Positions 1 through 7,883 of a stretch of 64,000 nt of DNA are shown here, piece after piece. This DNA comes from Haemophilus haemolyticus_M. Its GTDB lineage: Bacteria; Pseudomonadota; Gammaproteobacteria; Enterobacterales; Pasteurellaceae. The notes beneath the pieces were generated by a model that was given only the letters and a program-made list of their open reading frames with translations, was not told the origin of the DNA and did not search any database. The stretch lies in contig NZ_QQGD01000002.1 in NCBI RefSeq assembly GCF_003490935.1, forward strand, positions 124,001 through 188,000. Reading direction: 5' to 3'. Each line of letters begins with the position of its first letter. Position 1 is the first letter of the stretch. A program made the position numbers and the translations under genes.

Positions 1-444
1 AAAAGGCAAAAAGGCAAGCACTTGATGAGTCGCTTTGGCAATTTTATGGATGCGATTTTGACGCCATGCCCATACAGAGGGGCTCACGTAATGAATAGTT
101 TTAATTCCGTTTTCTTTGAGCTTGAGTTCTACATCCAAATTAAAATCAGGTGCATCAATGCCGATGTAAACATCAGGTTTTTCTTGCAACATGGTTTGAA
201 TGACATTTTTGCGAATTTTCAACAGACGTGGGAGATGTTTCAAGATTTCAGCCAAACCCATGACTGAAAGTTCTTCCATATCGACAAGCGTCTCACAGCC
301 TTCAGCCAACATTTTTGGGCCAGCAATGCCAATAAAGCGTGCATTAGGATAATGAGCTTTGAGCTGGCGAATTAAACCAGCACCGAGAATATCACCAGAT
401 ACTTCTCCTGCAACAAGAGCAATGGTTGGGTTTATCCTATTCAT
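1..444 (-). CDS. lpxB: Lipid-A-disaccharide synthase LpxB (3' part outside window)
   Basis: Only the first 148 residues are present; the gene runs off the left edge of the window. I read it from an ATG at 444 on the minus strand, and the frame stays open to base 1. LpxB is a peripheral inner-membrane glycosyltransferase that joins UDP-2,3-diacylglucosamine to lipid X to make the lipid A disaccharide. The N-terminus has the family's VAGEVSGD segment (residues 11-18), the IDAPDF segment (96-101) and SPSVWAWR (121-128), all typical of LpxB. Normally lpxB directly follows lpxA; here an autotransporter-like gene and its hairpin terminator lie between them. lpxB may therefore depend on read-through or on a promoter of its own. 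Confidence 0.96.
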   Translation of the reverse strand, partial: MNRINPTIALVAGEVSGDILGAGLIRQLKAHYPNARFIGIAGPKMLAEGCETLVDMEELSVMGLAEILKHLPRLLKIRKNVIQTMLQEKPDVYIGIDAPDFNLDVELKLKENGIKTIHYVSPSVWAWRQNRIHKIAKATHQVLAFLPF

Positions 445-483
445 AAACGTTATCCTTGAATAAAATTAAAACAATAAAAATTA

Positions 484-514
484 CAAAGGGCGTTTGTATA
501 AGTACGCCCTAATG
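484..514 (-). terminator. Hairpin after the autotransporter-like gene
   Basis: The arms AGGGCGT (487-493) and ACGCCCT (504-510) pair perfectly. On the minus strand they are followed by a T-rich stretch. The hairpin lies about 50 bases after the stop of the autotransporter-like gene and 40 bases before the lpxB start, so it should reduce read-through from lpxA into lpxB. Confidence 0.6.
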
Positions 515-559
515 TGATTTTTAATTTAACATGATATAAAACATCCTAGAACTACCATT

Positions 560-2146
560 CTAGAATTTACCTTCTAATGATAGATAGGTTCCCCATTGTT
601 TACTACTAATCAGTCCATTTTTTATATAAGGTGTAAGGGATACACTAAATTTTGGAGAAAATTGGTAATTCAATCCTGAACTAATACTCCACTGGGTTTT
701 GTGAATATTAAGATGATAGTCATGTTTGAGGTTTTCTATTTGCACAGCACCAGTCACATTACTTTTAATTTGATGTTCAATTTCTATATTATTTAACCAT
801 GTTAATTTAGTAGTTATTGAATAATTCCATTTTATACCTGATGCAAGTGAATGAACTGTCCATTTTATATTATTGTATTTCATTAAAAACTGAGAAGCAG
901 GTGCATCATATCCATTTTGTTTAATCTGTGTATTTCGGTAAGATAAATACCAACCTAAAGAGTTTTTATTTGATAGTGTTAAGTCCTGACCCAATGTTAA
1001 ATTCCATGAGATACCTTTATATCTGGTAACGCTGTTATTAAAATAGGGGGGGGCTAAATAAGAATTATTATTTTTTGCAATTCCAGCTACAATATATGAA
1101 TTAGAAGGCAATTTATAATGTACGAAAGCCCCTATTCCAACATTATTATGAAGTGTACGATAGTTGTTTGGTAAATGATTTTCTAATGAACGCTCTATGT
1201 TTACTCCTAAAGTTAACTTATTTGTTATTCCGTATCCCAAACGCAGGCCAAGTAAATTATCATGTATATCATTTTTAGCCATATAATGATGTCGAATGCC
1301 ATAACAAAACTCATTTTTATTAGCTATACAATAGGTTTGTAAGGAACGTAATTTATTAAATTGATGCTTCAATAATATACTATTGTTTTCTTCTAATTTT
1401 AGTTTCGATAGTGATTGGCGAGGCTCAACATATTCAGGTTTATCCATTATTGGCGCATTAGATGGCACAGCTGTAATTGAAACATATGTAACTACTGGTA
1501 GTCTATCTTGAAAATCAGCTTCACCATCCTTATCTCCATTAACCCCACCATTAAACTCTGGATATTCGGCTTCTTCAGGAATACCATTAACTGGACCTGT
1601 AAATTCACTTTTTGAATGTATCTCAGGTGAGCCTTTCTCATATAGAATTTTAGGGGCATCAGCTTCTTTATCAACAGCTACTTTCACTTTATAAACTTCA
1701 ACAGATACTTTCTCTTCAGCAGATACTTTCACTTTATCAGCATCAGCGTAAACAGTGCCGTGGTCAATTTTGTCGTAAATCTTATAAGGTGTACTTACCT
1801 CTGCACGATGCACATCACTACAATTAGTAATACAACCTGTATATTCTGGTATTTCATGAATTGGTGGATCCATATCATTTACCCCTCCAGTAAACTCTGG
1901 AGATTCAGCTGCGACTTCTGGAATACCATTAACGGCACCATTAAACTCTGGGGGAAGCTCTGTTCTTATTACTTTGAAAGGAACGGCACCAATAGAAATA
2001 ACATCTTTAATTATTAATGATTCAGAAATAGGAGATTCTTTATCATCAATCGAAACTGATAGATGTAGTGCTAATGTATCAGGAGAAGAAAATAAAAAGG
2101 TTGTAGTAAGAAAAAATTTAAACTTACTGTTGAGATTTAATAACAT
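560..2146 (-). CDS. Autotransporter-like outer membrane protein with PEFxGxVN repeats
   Basis: A 528-residue protein. It begins with a basic and hydrophobic leader (about residues 1-27) that looks like a signal peptide. Residues about 60-240 hold degenerate repeats: PEFNGAVNGIPE, PEFTGGVND, PEYTG, SEFTGPVNGIPE and PEFNGGVNG. The last 260 or so residues alternate polar and aromatic residues in short strands and end in EGKF, with the terminal Phe typical of outer-membrane beta-barrels, so the fold resembles a type V autotransporter translocator. The passenger is short, with no visible enzyme domain. It lies between lpxA and lpxB, which are normally adjacent, so it looks inserted. A run of eight C residues (coding strand) sits in the barrel part. 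The function is unknown; adhesion or surface display is only a guess. The start at 2146 is the first ATG, and I see no strong ribosome binding site. Confidence 0.75.
   Translation of the reverse strand: MLLNLNSKFKFFLTTTFLFSSPDTLALHLSVSIDDKESPISESLIIKDVISIGAVPFKVIRTELPPEFNGAVNGIPEVAAESPEFTGGVNDMDPPIHEIPEYTGCITNCSDVHRAEVSTPYKIYDKIDHGTVYADADKVKVSAEEKVSVEVYKVKVAVDKEADAPKILYEKGSPEIHSKSEFTGPVNGIPEEAEYPEFNGGVNGDKDGEADFQDRLPVVTYVSITAVPSNAPIMDKPEYVEPRQSLSKLKLEENNSILLKHQFNKLRSLQTYCIANKNEFCYGIRHHYMAKNDIHDNLLGLRLGYGITNKLTLGVNIERSLENHLPNNYRTLHNNVGIGAFVHYKLPSNSYIVAGIAKNNNSYLAPPYFNNSVTRYKGISWNLTLGQDLTLSNKNSLGWYLSYRNTQIKQNGYDAPASQFLMKYNNIKWTVHSLASGIKWNYSITTKLTWLNNIEIEHQIKSNVTGAVQIENLKHDYHLNIHKTQWSISSGLNYQFSPKFSVSLTPYIKNGLISSKQWGTYLSLEGKF
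1046..1053 (-). repeat. Homopolymer tract (C8 on the coding strand)
   Basis: Eight consecutive G on the plus strand (C on the coding strand) encode the Ala-Pro-Pro part of a barrel segment. Slippage by one base would frameshift the autotransporter-like gene within its beta-domain. Confidence 0.8.
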
Positions 2147-2190
2147 AAATTTTTCTTATAATTATTATGAATAGTGAATGAAAAATATTA

Positions 2191-2979
2191 TTAACGAATA
2201 ATACCGCGAGTTGAACGTTTGAAAAATTCAACAAAGAAACTGATGGCTGAATCGGTTTCTGCAATCTGCTCAATTTCTGGTAACACTTCTTCGAGTGTTT
2301 TGCCGCTACGATAGATCATTTTGTAAACGTTACGGATTGCGTGCATGGTTGGTTTATCAAAACCACGACGTTTTAACCCTTCTAAGTTTACGCCAAATGG
2401 ACGGGCGTGGTTGCCTTGTGCCATAACGTAAGGAGGTACATCTTGGCTTACCATAGAACCACCACCTAACATGACGTGTGCACCAACGATTACAAATTGG
2501 TGAATTGCTGACATGCCACCAACAATCACGAAATCATCTAATTCTACGTGACCTGCAAGCGTTGCATTGTTTGCCAGAATACAGTTATTTTTAATTTGGC
2601 AATCGTGCGCAACGTGAACATTCACCATTAATAAGTTGTTATTGCCAATAGAGGTTACGCCACCGCCTTGGATAGTGCCACGATGGATTGTCACGTGTTC
2701 ACGGATTCGGTTGCCATTACCAATAATCGTTTTGGTTGCTTCGCCGTTATATTTTAAATCTTGGTTTACTTCACCAATGCTAGAGAATTGATAGATTTCG
2801 TTATCTTCGCCAATAACCGTATCGCCACGTACGACAACGTGAGATTTCAATACAGTGCGAGCTTTAATTTCAACGCTGCCCTCAACAATACAGAAAGGCC
2901 CAATAAAAACATCTTCACCAATAACTGCGCCTTCTTCAACTAAGGCTGTAGGATGGATTTTTGCATTTGGGTGGATCAT
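2191..2979 (-). CDS. lpxA: UDP-N-acetylglucosamine O-acyltransferase LpxA
   Basis: LpxA transfers a 3-hydroxyacyl chain from acyl-ACP to the 3-OH of UDP-GlcNAc, the first step of lipid A synthesis, in the cytoplasm. I start it at the ATG at 2979 (MIHPNAKIHP), which has an excellent upstream AAGGGGG; the longer frame to 3009 would add ten residues without family support. The product is 262 residues, the length of the E. coli enzyme. The protein is a left-handed helix of hexapeptide repeats, and the catalytic His falls at residue 125 in VAHDC, as in E. coli. The C-terminal helical part ends FKRSTRGIIR. It follows fabZ with 14 bases between them, so the two are co-transcribed. Confidence 0.97.
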   Translation of the reverse strand: MIHPNAKIHPTALVEEGAVIGEDVFIGPFCIVEGSVEIKARTVLKSHVVVRGDTVIGEDNEIYQFSSIGEVNQDLKYNGEATKTIIGNGNRIREHVTIHRGTIQGGGVTSIGNNNLLMVNVHVAHDCQIKNNCILANNATLAGHVELDDFVIVGGMSAIHQFVIVGAHVMLGGGSMVSQDVPPYVMAQGNHARPFGVNLEGLKRRGFDKPTMHAIRNVYKMIYRSGKTLEEVLPEIEQIAETDSAISFFVEFFKRSTRGIIR

Positions 2980-2993
2980 ATTTACCCCCTTAA

Positions 2994-3440
2994 TTAACGA
3001 CGAGCGCACATTAGTTTTGCTTCACAAGCAATTTCACCGTTTACGGTTGCTACGCCAGTAAATGCAGTGATGCCACGGCGTTCTTTAATCACTTGAACGT
3101 TTAATTCCATCTGATCTCCAGGTAACACTGGGCGTTTAAAGCGCGCTTCATCAATACCTGCGAAATAGAATAATTCACCACCTTTTAATTCGTGAGTTTT
3201 AAAGGCTAAAATGCCCATTGCCTGTGCCAAAGCTTCTAAAATTAAAACGCCCGGTAAAATAGGTTCGCTAGGGAAGTGACCCGTGAAACAAGGCTCATTG
3301 ACGCTAATATTTTTAATCGCTTTTAACCATTCACCTTCTTTAAAATCCAATACGCGATCCACTAATAAAAATGGATAGCGATGTGGTAATAAAGTCATAA
3401 TTTCTTTTGATTCGATCACTCTTGGTTGTTGTTCTGACAC
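2994..3440 (-). CDS. fabZ: 3-hydroxyacyl-ACP dehydratase FabZ
   Basis: FabZ dehydrates (3R)-hydroxyacyl-ACP in fatty acid elongation and competes with LpxA for the same substrate, which explains why the genes are neighbours. The 148-residue hot-dog-fold protein has the catalytic His55 in GHFPSEPILPGV and the catalytic Glu69. The start is a GTG at 3440, preceded by AAGG seven bases upstream; the next ATG, at residue 15, would cut into conserved sequence. Together with lpxA it forms the remaining intact part of the lipid A cluster. Confidence 0.96.
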   Translation of the reverse strand: MSEQQPRVIESKEIMTLLPHRYPFLLVDRVLDFKEGEWLKAIKNISVNEPCFTGHFPSEPILPGVLILEALAQAMGILAFKTHELKGGELFYFAGIDEARFKRPVLPGDQMELNVQVIKERRGITAFTGVATVNGEIACEAKLMCARR

Positions 3441-3525
3441 GTTGATACCTTACAAAAAATAAACAAATAAAATCTCTTGGATTATACGATATTTACGGCT
3501 AAAAATAAAACGCACTCAATATAGC

Positions 3526-5085
3526 CTAGTGTTTAGGACGAATATCAATGGCTGGATCGTCATCTTTACGATATTTTTCATCAATTCGTTTTTGCAATCC
3601 AAAGTCATTTTTATCCGATTCGTTAGAAAATAAATCTTCTATTTGCGTTAATTGAGGATTTTTAATCCCTATCCAATTTGCGATTCCTTCTAAGAAGTTC
3701 AAACCAGATTTAAACACCTTATATTCTTTGCGTTCGGTATCATCTGATGAAATTTTGAATAGCGGAATATTATGGTGTTCTCGACTGAAACAGTTTTGAT
3801 TAAACAAAAGTATATTATTTTTTTCATCTTGTTGGTGGCACAAACCGTGATCTGAGAAATAAATCATTGAGAAAGTGCGGTGATTTTTCTTCACGTTTTC
3901 TTCAAGCTGATCATATACGCGTTTTAAAAATTCATCAGTTTTCTTAATAGACGACACATAGCAATTTAAATAACCATATCTCGGATTAAGATCTTTATCG
4001 TCAAAAATTTTTGGATAATCTTCGACACGGTCGCAAGCCATTGGATGTGAGCCATAAATATGCAACACAATAAAACGTTTTCCTTGAACAGGATCTTCTA
4101 ATACTTGGGCGAATTTTGGTAATAAATCAAAATCGCTAAAGTTAGTAGAATTAAAGCTCCCGCCTTTTTTTAAGAAAAAGGTTTCATCAGATTTTGAGGC
4201 AAGGGATGAAACTGGCGTATCGAATTCACCGAGCATACCTTGATTAGAAAGCCAATAAGTTTTCACGCCTGCAGATTTGATGAGATCCACTAAACTCAAG
4301 CTGTAATTGGGTTCCCATTTTTCTTTGTTAGGAAGGGTTAACATGAGTCGAAGTGAGGCTACAGTATTTGTTCCCGCTGAACGGAAACCATCAATCAACG
4401 TGCCTTTAGCGCTAGACATAAATGGCGTGTTTTCAATCGGATAACCATAGGCATGGTGATAATCTTTACGCGCACTTTCACCAAGAACAATAACATAATC
4501 ATCATAGCGTGAATTTTCTAATGTTGATTTTCCCCAGTTATCAGATTGGGACATTTGTTTTAGTTTTTGCACTTCATCTACAATTTTTAATGTGGAACTT
4601 ACTGTTTCTTTAATCGGTTCAGCAAGTGGCATGTTGTAGGCAAAGAGCAATGTTGCTAAGGCTATAAATGTTTTATTACGATAAAATTTTATGCCAAATT
4701 TCACCGCACTTTTGTACTGAAGAAAAATCAAAATAGGAATGGCGAAAGCAATTAAGTAACTACTCACTGGGATTTGCAATAGAAATTCCTTCGTTTCCAA
4801 CATATCTGTCGCGAAAAGCGAGGCGATATATTGATAGCTTGGAGGGCCAAAATTTAGCCCCGTAGGCGTATAAAAAGCATGTAGTAATGCAAGCGGTAGC
4901 AAAATCAAATAGAAGGATTTTTTACTGCTGCTTAATAAGAGAATAGTTATTGTCGCAAGCAGAATGAGAGCCACACTTGGTTCTGTAAACATTCCAGAAC
5001 CGATTAAAATAAAATAACCTGCTAATGCGGCACAAATCACCGCAAAAAGTGCGGGCAAAATTTGGCTTGTTTTTTTCGTGTTCAT
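3526..5085 (-). CDS. Sulfatase-fold phosphoethanolamine transferase-like membrane protein
   Basis: A 519-residue inner-membrane protein of the EptA/OpgE/YhbX type. About five hydrophobic segments occupy residues 10-150, followed by a periplasmic alkaline-phosphatase-like domain. Visible metal and active-site motifs are VLGESARKDYHHAYGY (200-215), the Thr-rich AGTNT (237-241, probable nucleophile), HIYGSHP (about 346) and YFSDHG (about 425). Proteins of this family move phosphoethanolamine from phosphatidylethanolamine onto lipid A, LOS core or periplasmic glucans; which acceptor is used here cannot be read from the sequence. A second, more distant member (10075-11730) lies in the same window. 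It is oriented with fabZ-lpxA but separated from fabZ by 85 bases. Confidence 0.85.
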   Translation of the reverse strand: MNTKKTSQILPALFAVICAALAGYFILIGSGMFTEPSVALILLATITILLLSSSKKSFYLILLPLALLHAFYTPTGLNFGPPSYQYIASLFATDMLETKEFLLQIPVSSYLIAFAIPILIFLQYKSAVKFGIKFYRNKTFIALATLLFAYNMPLAEPIKETVSSTLKIVDEVQKLKQMSQSDNWGKSTLENSRYDDYVIVLGESARKDYHHAYGYPIENTPFMSSAKGTLIDGFRSAGTNTVASLRLMLTLPNKEKWEPNYSLSLVDLIKSAGVKTYWLSNQGMLGEFDTPVSSLASKSDETFFLKKGGSFNSTNFSDFDLLPKFAQVLEDPVQGKRFIVLHIYGSHPMACDRVEDYPKIFDDKDLNPRYGYLNCYVSSIKKTDEFLKRVYDQLEENVKKNHRTFSMIYFSDHGLCHQQDEKNNILLFNQNCFSREHHNIPLFKISSDDTERKEYKVFKSGLNFLEGIANWIGIKNPQLTQIEDLFSNESDKNDFGLQKRIDEKYRKDDDPAIDIRPKH

Positions 5086-5216
5086 AATTGTCTTCCCTGA
5101 AAAGAAAATGTCGCTATTATCCTCCTTTCACTCAGAATTTCCATATTTAACTTCTTCACTCTTGAGCGGTTATTTTATAGAATAAGCCAATTTTTTAAGC
5201 CAGAGGAAAAAAAATA

Positions 5217-5930
5217 ATGAGCCAACCAATTTATAAACGTATTTTATTGAAATTAAGCGGTGAAGCATTACAAGGAGAAGATGGTTTTGGTATCGATCCT
5301 GCGATTCTCGATCGTATGGCTGTTGAAATTAAAGAATTAGTGGAAATGGGCGTGGAAGTCGGTGTCGTTCTTGGTGGTGGAAACTTATTCCGTGGCGCAA
5401 AACTAGCAAAAGCTGGGATGAATCGCGTGGTGGGCGACCATATGGGAATGCTTGCTACGGTGATGAATGGTTTGGCAATGCGTGATTCTTTATTCCGCGC
5501 TGATGTGAATGCAAAATTAATGTCTGCTTTCCAATTAAATGGTATTTGCGATACTTATAACTGGTCTGAAGCAATTAAAATGTTACGCGAAAAACGCGTA
5601 GTCATTTTCTCTGCGGGAACAGGAAGTCCATTCTTTACCACTGATTCTGCTGCTTGTTTACGTGGCATTGAAATTGAAGCTGATGTTGTGTTGAAAGCGA
5701 CTAAAGTTGATGGTGTGTATGATTGTGATCCAGCGAAAAATCCTGATGCAAAACTTTATAAAAATTTAAGTTATGCAGAAGTGATCGATAAAGAATTACA
5801 AGTGATGGACTTAGCGGCGTTTACTTTAGCTCGCGATCATGGCATGCCGATTAGAGTGTTCAATATGGGTAAACCTGGTGCATTACGTCAAGTAGTAACA
5901 GGCACCGAGGAAGGCACCACTATTTGTTAG
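5217..5930 (+). CDS. pyrH: UMP kinase PyrH
   Basis: PyrH phosphorylates UMP to UDP with ATP; the bacterial enzyme is an allosterically controlled hexamer. The 237-residue protein has the amino-acid-kinase fold: the N-terminal KLSGEAL loop (about residues 12-18), the Gly-rich VVLGGGNLFRG segment, and FSAGTGSPFFTTDSAA, which binds the nucleotide. The start at 5217 is preceded by AGAGGAAAAAAA, a good ribosome binding site. Length and ends match the family. It is transcribed divergently from the phosphoethanolamine-transferase-like gene, and a symmetrical hairpin ends the transcript. Confidence 0.98.
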   Translation: MSQPIYKRILLKLSGEALQGEDGFGIDPAILDRMAVEIKELVEMGVEVGVVLGGGNLFRGAKLAKAGMNRVVGDHMGMLATVMNGLAMRDSLFRADVNAKLMSAFQLNGICDTYNWSEAIKMLREKRVVIFSAGTGSPFFTTDSAACLRGIEIEADVVLKATKVDGVYDCDPAKNPDAKLYKNLSYAEVIDKELQVMDLAAFTLARDHGMPIRVFNMGKPGALRQVVTGTEEGTTIC

Positions 5931-5948
5931 TGAATGTAGAAAAGTAAA

Positions 5949-5977
5949 ACGGTAGGAAAATTCCTACCGTTTTTGTT
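5949..5977 (+). terminator. Bidirectional terminator between pyrH and the catalase gene
   Basis: A perfect 10-bp stem (5949-5958 with 5961-5970) is followed by TTTTTG on the plus strand, and a T-rich run also flanks it on the minus strand. It sits between the convergent stops of pyrH and the catalase gene and can serve both. Confidence 0.9.
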
Positions 5978-5994
5978 TGGCTCTAGCCTAGAGA

Positions 5995-7521
5995 TTACAA
6001 CAATCCGCCTTGACCTAATGCTGGGTCAGTTTCACGTGCTTTTAATGCATCTTCAACTGTTAAGCCCAATGCTTTTGCAACGCCTTCACCATATGCAGGA
6101 TCACACCAGTGACAGTTACGGATATGACGGTATTTGATGAACTCAGGTGCATCACCCATTGCAGCTGCAGTATTGTTGAATAATGCTTGTTTTTGCTCTG
6201 GATTCATTAAGTTAAATAATGCACGCGGTTGGCTGAAGTAATCATTATCATCATTACGGAAATCCCAGTGTGCTGCATCTCCGTTGATACGAAGTGGTGG
6301 TTCAGCAAAGTCTGGTTGTTGTTGCCATTGGCTGAAGCTGTTTGGTTCGTAGTGCGGTAAGCTACCGTAGTTGCCATCTACACGGCCTTGTCCATCACGT
6401 TGGTTGCTATGAACAGGGCAACGTGGACGGTTTACTGGAATTTGACGGTAGTTCACGCCTAAACGGTAACGTTGTGCATCCGCATAGTTGAATAAACGAG
6501 CTTGTAACATTTTATCTGGGCTTGCGCCGATACCTGGAACTAAATTGCTTGGTGCAAATGCAGATTGTTCTACATCAGCAAAGAAGTTTTCTGGGTTACG
6601 GTTAAGTTCAAATTCACCCACTTCAATTAACGGATAATCTTTTTTCGGCCATACTTTGGTTAAATCGAATGGATGATAAGGTACTTTTTCCGCATCTGCT
6701 TCAGGCATAATTTGTACATATAATGTCCATTTAGGGAAGTCACCACGTTCAATTGCTTCATATAAATCACGTTGGTGACTTTCGCGGTCGTTTGCAATCA
6801 CTGCTGCCGCTTCCGCATCGGTTAAGTTTTTGATGCCTTGTTGTGTATGGAAGTGGAATTTTACCCAGAAACGTTCGCCAGCTTCATTCCAGAAACTGTA
6901 AGTATGTGAACCATAACCATGCATATGGCGGTAGCTTGCAGGAATACCACGATCACTCATTACAACGGTTACTTGGTGTAGTGCTTCTGGTAATAATGTC
7001 CAGAAATCCCAGTTGTTTGTTGCTGAACGCATATTAGTACGAGGATCACGTTTTACCGCTTTGTTTAAGTCTGGGAATTTACGTGGATCACGTAAGAAGA
7101 ACACAGGGGTGTTGTTACCCACTAAGTCCCAGTTACCTTCTTCGGTATAGAATTTTAATGCAAAACCGCGGATATCACGTTCAGCATCAGCTGCACCACG
7201 TTCACCGGCAACAGTGGTAAAGCGTGCGAACATTTCTGTTTTTTTACCCACTTCACTGAAAATTTTTGCGCGAGTATATTTAGTAATATCGTGTGTGACA
7301 GTAAAGGTACCAAATGCACCAGAACCTTTTGCGTGCATACGACGCTCTGGAATAACTTCGCGTACGAAATCAGCTAATTTTTCGTTAAGCCACAAATCTT
7401 GTGAAAGTAATGGACCACGTGGACCTGCAGTTAAACTGTTTTGATTGTCCGCCACAGGCGCGCCATTTCCCATAGTTAGGTTAGTAGACGATAAATGCGA
7501 AAAAGGGCATTGAGAACTCAT
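5995..7521 (-). CDS. hktE: Haem catalase (HktE/KatA type)
   Basis: A small-subunit monofunctional catalase of 508 residues that dismutates H2O2 to water and oxygen. The distal haem His is at about residue 63 in RRMHAKGSGAFG, the distal Asn lies in VGNNTPVFF, and the proximal Tyr is in the RLFNYADAQRYRLG signature. The start at 7521 has a GGAGTTAATA leader. It is alone in its transcript and ends at the shared hairpin with pyrH. In H. influenzae this catalase is the hydrogen peroxide defence enzyme. I see no clear OxyR site in the 200 bases upstream. Confidence 0.96.
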   Translation of the reverse strand: MSSQCPFSHLSSTNLTMGNGAPVADNQNSLTAGPRGPLLSQDLWLNEKLADFVREVIPERRMHAKGSGAFGTFTVTHDITKYTRAKIFSEVGKKTEMFARFTTVAGERGAADAERDIRGFALKFYTEEGNWDLVGNNTPVFFLRDPRKFPDLNKAVKRDPRTNMRSATNNWDFWTLLPEALHQVTVVMSDRGIPASYRHMHGYGSHTYSFWNEAGERFWVKFHFHTQQGIKNLTDAEAAAVIANDRESHQRDLYEAIERGDFPKWTLYVQIMPEADAEKVPYHPFDLTKVWPKKDYPLIEVGEFELNRNPENFFADVEQSAFAPSNLVPGIGASPDKMLQARLFNYADAQRYRLGVNYRQIPVNRPRCPVHSNQRDGQGRVDGNYGSLPHYEPNSFSQWQQQPDFAEPPLRINGDAAHWDFRNDDNDYFSQPRALFNLMNPEQKQALFNNTAAAMGDAPEFIKYRHIRNCHWCDPAYGEGVAKALGLTVEDALKARETDPALGQGGLL

Positions 7522-7685
7522 TATTAACTCCTTGTATGTATGAAATAAGTAGGGTTGAAATAAATTTCGTAAACATCATACAAAAAGGTTTTAACGATTG
7601 AAATCTATTAAATCAATCAAAAAAAACTATTTAAGGTGACAGGATTTTGAGATTAGATGTATTTTTATTGGTTTTATAATGCAAC

Positions 7686-7720
7686 AAAAAAGCCTTGAAA
7701 TTTAAAATTCCAAGGCTTTT
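7686..7720 (-). terminator. Terminator after tRNA-Ala
   Basis: Arms AAAAAGCCTTG and CAAGGCTTTTT flank an AT-rich loop, with T runs on both strands. It lies 8 bases after the tRNA-Ala 3' end on the minus strand. Confidence 0.85.
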
Positions 7721-7727
7721 TATAAAC

Positions 7728-7804
<77 letters not shown>

Positions 7805-7883
7805 TAAAAAACAACAACATGATAAAATTTGACTATGTGGCTGTCAATACGATTTTATTATGCGTTTGTTATCCGATTAAATA

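Noticed and set aside
22..267. Plus-strand open frame at the left edge
   Set aside because: It is antisense to lpxB, whose protein matches the family throughout.
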